61,885 nucleotides of DNA. It comes from DAOSVX01 sp964447275. GTDB taxonomy: Bacteria > Bacillota_I > Bacilli_A > RF39 > UBA660. The stretch lies in assembly GCA_964447275.1 (NCBI GenBank), contig CAYURI010000004.1, positions 1 to 61,885 on the forward strand. Reading direction: 5' to 3'. Shown in pieces: positions 59,382 to 61,885 of this stretch; the stretch's first letter is position 1, and each line of letters begins with the position of its first letter. The position numbers were made by a program, and so were the translations under genes. Below the pieces are notes generated by a model, which was given only the letters and a program-made list of their open reading frames with translations, did not search any database and was not told the origin of the DNA.

Positions 59382-59888
59382 TTATTTATTATCGCACTTT
59401 TCTAATGAATCCAATAGCAACAATAATTTCAAGCTTTCCCTATTAAGAAATGGTTTTTCAAAAAATAACTTTTCAATAGCTGACCAAATAAATACCCAAC
59501 TAACAATAATTAATAAATCTGATAAGACAAAACTTTTTAAAAAGAAATAATATAAAGCCATAACTGCTATACCAAAAATTAATAATAATATAACGATATT
59601 ATTAATTTGTTTATTCTTTTTATTGATGTAAAAAAGTTCCTTAGAAATATAATGTTTTAAGCTTTTATTAAACACTTCTTGTTTACCTTCTGGAACAATA
59701 ATACCAAAATCACAATCAAGTTCGATATAATTAATCTCTTCTTTTAGCCTATTAAATCCTTCAATAGTAAATCCTTGTTCATCAAAACTTTTATCATTAA
59801 TAATAATTTTGTCAGTTTTATTTTCATAATTTTTTAACAAGTCTTTCTCTAGAGTTAATAAATGATCTAATTTTCTTCTTTCTTTCAT
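59382..59888 (-). CDS. Hypothetical membrane protein
   Basis: 168 aa, not recognised. The N-terminal 95 residues are soluble and charged (MKERRKLDHLLTLEKDLLKN; INYIELDCDFGIIVPEGKQE). Two hydrophobic helices follow (NNIVILLLIFGIAVMALYYF; LSDLLIIVSWVFIWSAIEKL), and the tail is LLLLLDSLEKCDNK. ATG 59886-59888 with GAGGTGG upstream is chosen over the upstream ATGs. It lies 21 bases before the queuosine-salvage gene and probably shares its mRNA. A membrane partner for queuosine or queuine uptake is conceivable but unproven. Confidence 0.7.
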   Translation of the reverse strand: MKERRKLDHLLTLEKDLLKNYENKTDKIIINDKSFDEQGFTIEGFNRLKEEINYIELDCDFGIIVPEGKQEVFNKSLKHYISKELFYINKKNKQINNIVILLLIFGIAVMALYYFFLKSFVLSDLLIIVSWVFIWSAIEKLFFEKPFLNRESLKLLLLLDSLEKCDNK

Positions 59889-59916
59889 AGTCCACCTCAT
59901 AATAAAATTATAGCAC

Positions 59917-59945
59917 AAAAAAAGCATTTATTTTAAATGCTTTAT
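59917..59945 (-). terminator. Terminator after the broken GNAT gene
   Basis: Hairpin AAAGCATTTA-aaa-TAAATGCTTT with T7 on the minus strand, overlapping the distal stop of the interrupted GNAT frame. This supports 59928 as the original gene end. Confidence 0.75.
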
Positions 59946-60341
59946 AAACATATTACTAGCTAGTCTTGAAAAAGAACCATCACTCTCGCAATATGAACTA
60001 AAGCCATTATTCTTATAAAATTCAATCGCAGTTTTTGATGATAAAACCCTTACAGATCTAATATATTCAAATAATTTTACTAAATCTTCTAATGATCTTT
60101 ATAAAAGCTCTCTACCATACCCCATTCTTTGAAAAAGCGGATCTATTTCAATTCTATCAAGAGATATAACTGGCAAATTTCTAACAACTTCATATTTAAC
60201 AAAACCAATCATTTCATCATTTAAAAATAACCCATAAAAACAATAAATGTTTCCTTCTAAATTTATTCCTGTTTCTTTATTAGATACCAAGCATTCATTA
60301 TCTTCACTAGGATTAAATCTTTTTATTACAATATCTGTCAT
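59928..60341 (-). pseudogene. GNAT acetyltransferase, interrupted by in-frame TAA
   Basis: The frame from ATG 60339-60341 reads MTDIVIKRFNPSEDNECLVS, FYGLFLNDEMIGFVKYEVV and SLDRIEIDPLFQRMGYGREL plus L, then TAA at codon 81 (60099-60101), immediately after the acetyl-CoA loop. The same frame continues RSLEDLVKLFEYIRSVRVLS, KTAIEFYKNNGFSSYCESDG and ends at 59928, right at a terminator. 137 codons in total, a normal GNAT; the post-stop part is the expected last third (AIEFYKNNGF). A C-to-T change in CAA would restore LLQRSLEDL. Confidence 0.8.
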
Positions 60342-60392
60342 AAATTCACTTCACTAATCATCAAAATTTATAATGGGATTTATTATAGCACA

Positions 60393-60428
60393 AAAAATAC
60401 ATTTTAATTTAATAAAATGTATTTTTTA
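60393..60428 (-). terminator. Terminator of DUF134-rhodanese-thioredoxin operon
   Basis: Hairpin AAAAAATACATTTT-attaaatt-AAAATGTATTTTTT on the minus strand, around the stop at 60404. Confidence 0.8.
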
Positions 60429-60859
60429 ATCCACTTATTAAAGCCTTCTATCGATTCATAATAAATAGTATCACTATTAGAACTAGAATCTAGATAAGCA
60501 ACTATTTTACCATGATGATAAATAACTGCTGATGGACAATATTTTACATAGTTAGCAATACTAGTGTTTTTAATATCAGCAAATAGCATATTATAAATAA
60601 CTATTTTATTAGTATTAGAAAAATCTTTAACAGTCTTACTAAAATCAGTGGATGTTCCACAAAGGGGATCATAAACTAATACTATAAATGATTTTTTATT
60701 AGTTTCTAGCTCTTTAAGCTCTTCACTATTAATATCTTTTAGGGAAGCATTATTATAATATTCATCACTTAAATAAAATGGTTTATTAATATTTAATAAT
60801 ACAATGGTTATAATAACTAATAAGAATATACTAGAAATTAATATTATTTTCTTTTTCAT
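60404..60859 (-). CDS. Membrane-anchored thioredoxin-like protein with CxxS site
   Basis: 151 aa. Signal anchor at residues 5-25 (IILISSIFLLVIITIVLLNI), then a thioredoxin-like domain outside the cell: SFIVLVYDPLCGTSTDFSKT is the active-site strand and helix with CGTS in place of CxxC; IVIYNMLFADIKNTS and KYCPSAVIYHHGKIVAYLDS give the cis-Pro strand (CPSAVIY). A single nucleophilic Cys suggests a reductase or isomerase type rather than an oxidase. Its ATG overlaps the rhodanese stop by one base (ATGA-type). Final gene of the operon. Confidence 0.7.
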   Translation of the reverse strand: MKKKIILISSIFLLVIITIVLLNINKPFYLSDEYYNNASLKDINSEELKELETNKKSFIVLVYDPLCGTSTDFSKTVKDFSNTNKIVIYNMLFADIKNTSIANYVKYCPSAVIYHHGKIVAYLDSSSNSDTIYYESIEGFNKWIKKYILLN

Positions 60860-61548
60860 TAACTTACCTTATGAAAAAGACTAAAATCAATATCATGATA
60901 AGTTATTTTCCAAAAATCATAGATATTTTCTTCATTAACAGTTCTTTTGACAATAATATTATTGCTACCAGTATAATACCAATAACCACCAACATTATAG
61001 ATTTTATTAGCATCCCAACCAAGAGCTATTAACATTGTTTTCATCATGCCGGCATATCCTCCACCACCACACATTAAGAAAATGTTTTTGTCTTTAGGAA
61101 AATAGTATTCTAAAAAGTCCATTGATTCTTCATAGTTAGCAACATATTCACCTTCATCAGTTAATGTAAATAAAGTAGTTCCCTGATAAGTATTACCTAC
61201 TGCTTCTGGTAACCCCGTAACATTAACTATAAGAGGGAGTGGTATTGCTTCAAATCCTTTGATAATCCCTGATAAATATGAATCTCCACCAATACTTTCA
61301 TAATCGCCTTCATCAATTAACATCCTCATATCCAAATAAACACTATCATCACAATTTAAATAATTATCAATTGTTTCTTCATTGATATTTTTATCAATAC
61401 CAAACATTGTTCCTCTTACCCCATCAGTTATTTCTGGTTTAGGTAACTCTTCTTTTACTTCTTTTTCACTTAATACTAAATAAGATGTTATTCCACCTAA
61501 AATAAAAGTTATAAGCGCGATCATAATTATTATTATAACTTTTTTCAT
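60859..61548 (-). CDS. Membrane-anchored rhodanese-like protein
   Basis: 229 aa. Signal anchor at 4-27 (VIIIIMIALITFILGGITSY), then a rhodanese-like fold with SVYLDMRMLIDEGDYESIGG (DxR motif) and the active-site loop FLMCGGGGYAGMMKTMLIAL, Cys in a glycine-rich CGGGGYA loop, then GWDANKIYNVGGYWYYTG. Typical rhodaneses have CxxGxR; the four glycines are unusual. It would carry sulphane sulphur or act on oxidised Cys outside the membrane. It is coupled to the thioredoxin-like gene downstream and the DUF134 gene upstream (adjacent, no gap). Confidence 0.8.
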   Translation of the reverse strand: MKKVIIIIMIALITFILGGITSYLVLSEKEVKEELPKPEITDGVRGTMFGIDKNINEETIDNYLNCDDSVYLDMRMLIDEGDYESIGGDSYLSGIIKGFEAIPLPLIVNVTGLPEAVGNTYQGTTLFTLTDEGEYVANYEESMDFLEYYFPKDKNIFLMCGGGGYAGMMKTMLIALGWDANKIYNVGGYWYYTGSNNIIVKRTVNEENIYDFWKITYHDIDFSLFHKVS

Positions 61549-61885
61549 TTAATCCTCCATATTAAAATTATTAAATCTTTTACAACGTTTTCGATTACAA
61601 TTTCTACCAAAAGGCATGTTTTCACATAGTTGGTAATTACCCCCAGCTATTTTAATTGTTTTACCATTAACAAGCGCATCAGCAATCTTTTTTCTGGCAT
61701 CATCATATATTCCTTGTACAGTAGTTCTAGCTATTCCCATAAAATTAGCTGCTTCTTCTTGAGTTAGATTATTATAATCAATTAGTCTTATCGTTTCAAA
61801 TTCTTCTAAACTCATCATTATAAACTCTATATCATTTTGTTTTTCAGGACCAAAGATATTAATCTTTGGTTCTGAACATACTATT
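61549..61885 (-). CDS. DUF134 DNA-binding protein, 5' end outside window
   Basis: Partial. The frame is open through the right edge, and VCSEPKINIFGPEKQN upstream of the internal ATGs matches the DUF134 N-terminal (RRVCFxPExNxFGP). Then SLEEFETIRLIDYNNLTQEE and ARTTVQGIYDDARKKIADAL form a sigma-70 region 4-like helix-turn-helix, and GGNYQLCENMPFGRNCNRKR holds the Cys residues of a likely metal or redox site. DUF134 genes often sit next to redox or Fe-S genes. It is directly followed by the rhodanese gene and is likely the operon's regulator. Confidence 0.85.
   Translation of the reverse strand, partial: IVCSEPKINIFGPEKQNDIEFIMMSLEEFETIRLIDYNNLTQEEAANFMGIARTTVQGIYDDARKKIADALVNGKTIKIAGGNYQLCENMPFGRNCNRKRCKRFNNFNMED

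Noticed and set aside
16650..60341. General recoding of TAA/TAG as Gln
   Set aside because: Ordinary genes here end in TAA or TAG (rpsO in TAG, most others in TAA) at conserved protein ends, often right at terminators.
1..61885. TGA as tryptophan (genetic code 4)
   Set aside because: Trp in conserved positions of synthetases, Der and PflB is TGG, and no conserved gene needs TGA read-through.
1..61885. CRISPR array, transposon, prophage or tRNA genes
   Set aside because: No regularly spaced repeats, transposase, integrase or capsid genes, and no cloverleaf other than the tmRNA ends were seen on either strand.

Overview
The window is a low-GC (roughly 30% by eye), gene-dense bacterial chromosome segment of Firmicutes/Bacilli type. 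Evidence for this is the standard genetic code (TGG for Trp; TAA, TAG and TGA as stops), AGGAGG-like ribosome sites, TTGACA/TATAAT promoters, a T-box leader upstream of leuS, the eno-secG-rnr-smpB-ssrA neighbourhood, RNase J, HU, SpoIIIE/FtsK, UppP and a FemAB-type peptidoglycan-bridge enzyme. No sporulation gene is seen. Fermentative enzymes (PflB/PflA), many small genes of unknown function and two N-gaps suggest a metagenome-assembled genome of a small-genome, walled, anaerobic gut Bacilli lineage (RF39/Mollicutes-like). That placement is inference. Most genes are on the minus strand.

Layout. 1-2611: 5' part of rpoB with its own promoter. 2.7-17.3 kb: manB-like hexose phosphomutase, HU, RNHCP zinc protein, der, a large pilin-anchored InlB/glycine-rich surface protein, engB, ftsK, a lipoprotein-like gene coupled to a second pilin/glycine-rich/cysteine-rich protein, a motif-degenerate RNase J, two XRE regulators and rdgB with an in-frame stop. 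17.3-23.7 kb: YhcG-type nuclease, an SSB without acidic tip, a stand-alone sufB, zinc-ribbon and DUF308 membrane proteins, a HerA-like ATPase and an unknown membrane protein. 23.7-32.2 kb: rpsO-pnp, a UPF0316/CPBP/phosphoesterase operon, trpS, a GGDEF protein, a lipoprotein and a DUF6602 protein. 32.2-39.8 kb: ssrA, a membrane-anchored amidase, smpB, rnr, a divergent PRPP synthetase on the plus strand, secG and eno. 39.9-48.6 kb: FemAB, a beta-lactamase-like serine hydrolase, a T-box operon (small membrane protein plus leuS), a GH31 protein with altered acid/base motif and a TIGR01212 radical SAM protein. 48.6-61.9 kb: GNAT, an assembly-broken gene, metG, SPL-like radical SAM protein, the pflB-pflA-uppP-PAP2-META operon, an unknown gene, a queuosine-salvage gene with an in-frame stop, a second stop-broken GNAT, and a DUF134-rhodanese-thioredoxin-like operon that leaves the window.

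The most unusual items are: the two pilin-tethered glycine-rich surface proteins; three otherwise intact genes each carrying one in-frame stop that a single C-to-T change in a Gln codon would explain; the DUF134/rhodanese/thioredoxin operon; the T-box leader whose first gene is an unknown membrane protein; paired repeat boxes at promoters; and a 100-N gap flanked by a 55-bp duplicate that looks like an assembler artefact. No CRISPR array, transposase, prophage, rRNA or tRNA was found. The only non-coding stretch over 300 bases (32219-32723) is occupied by ssrA with its promoter and terminator.
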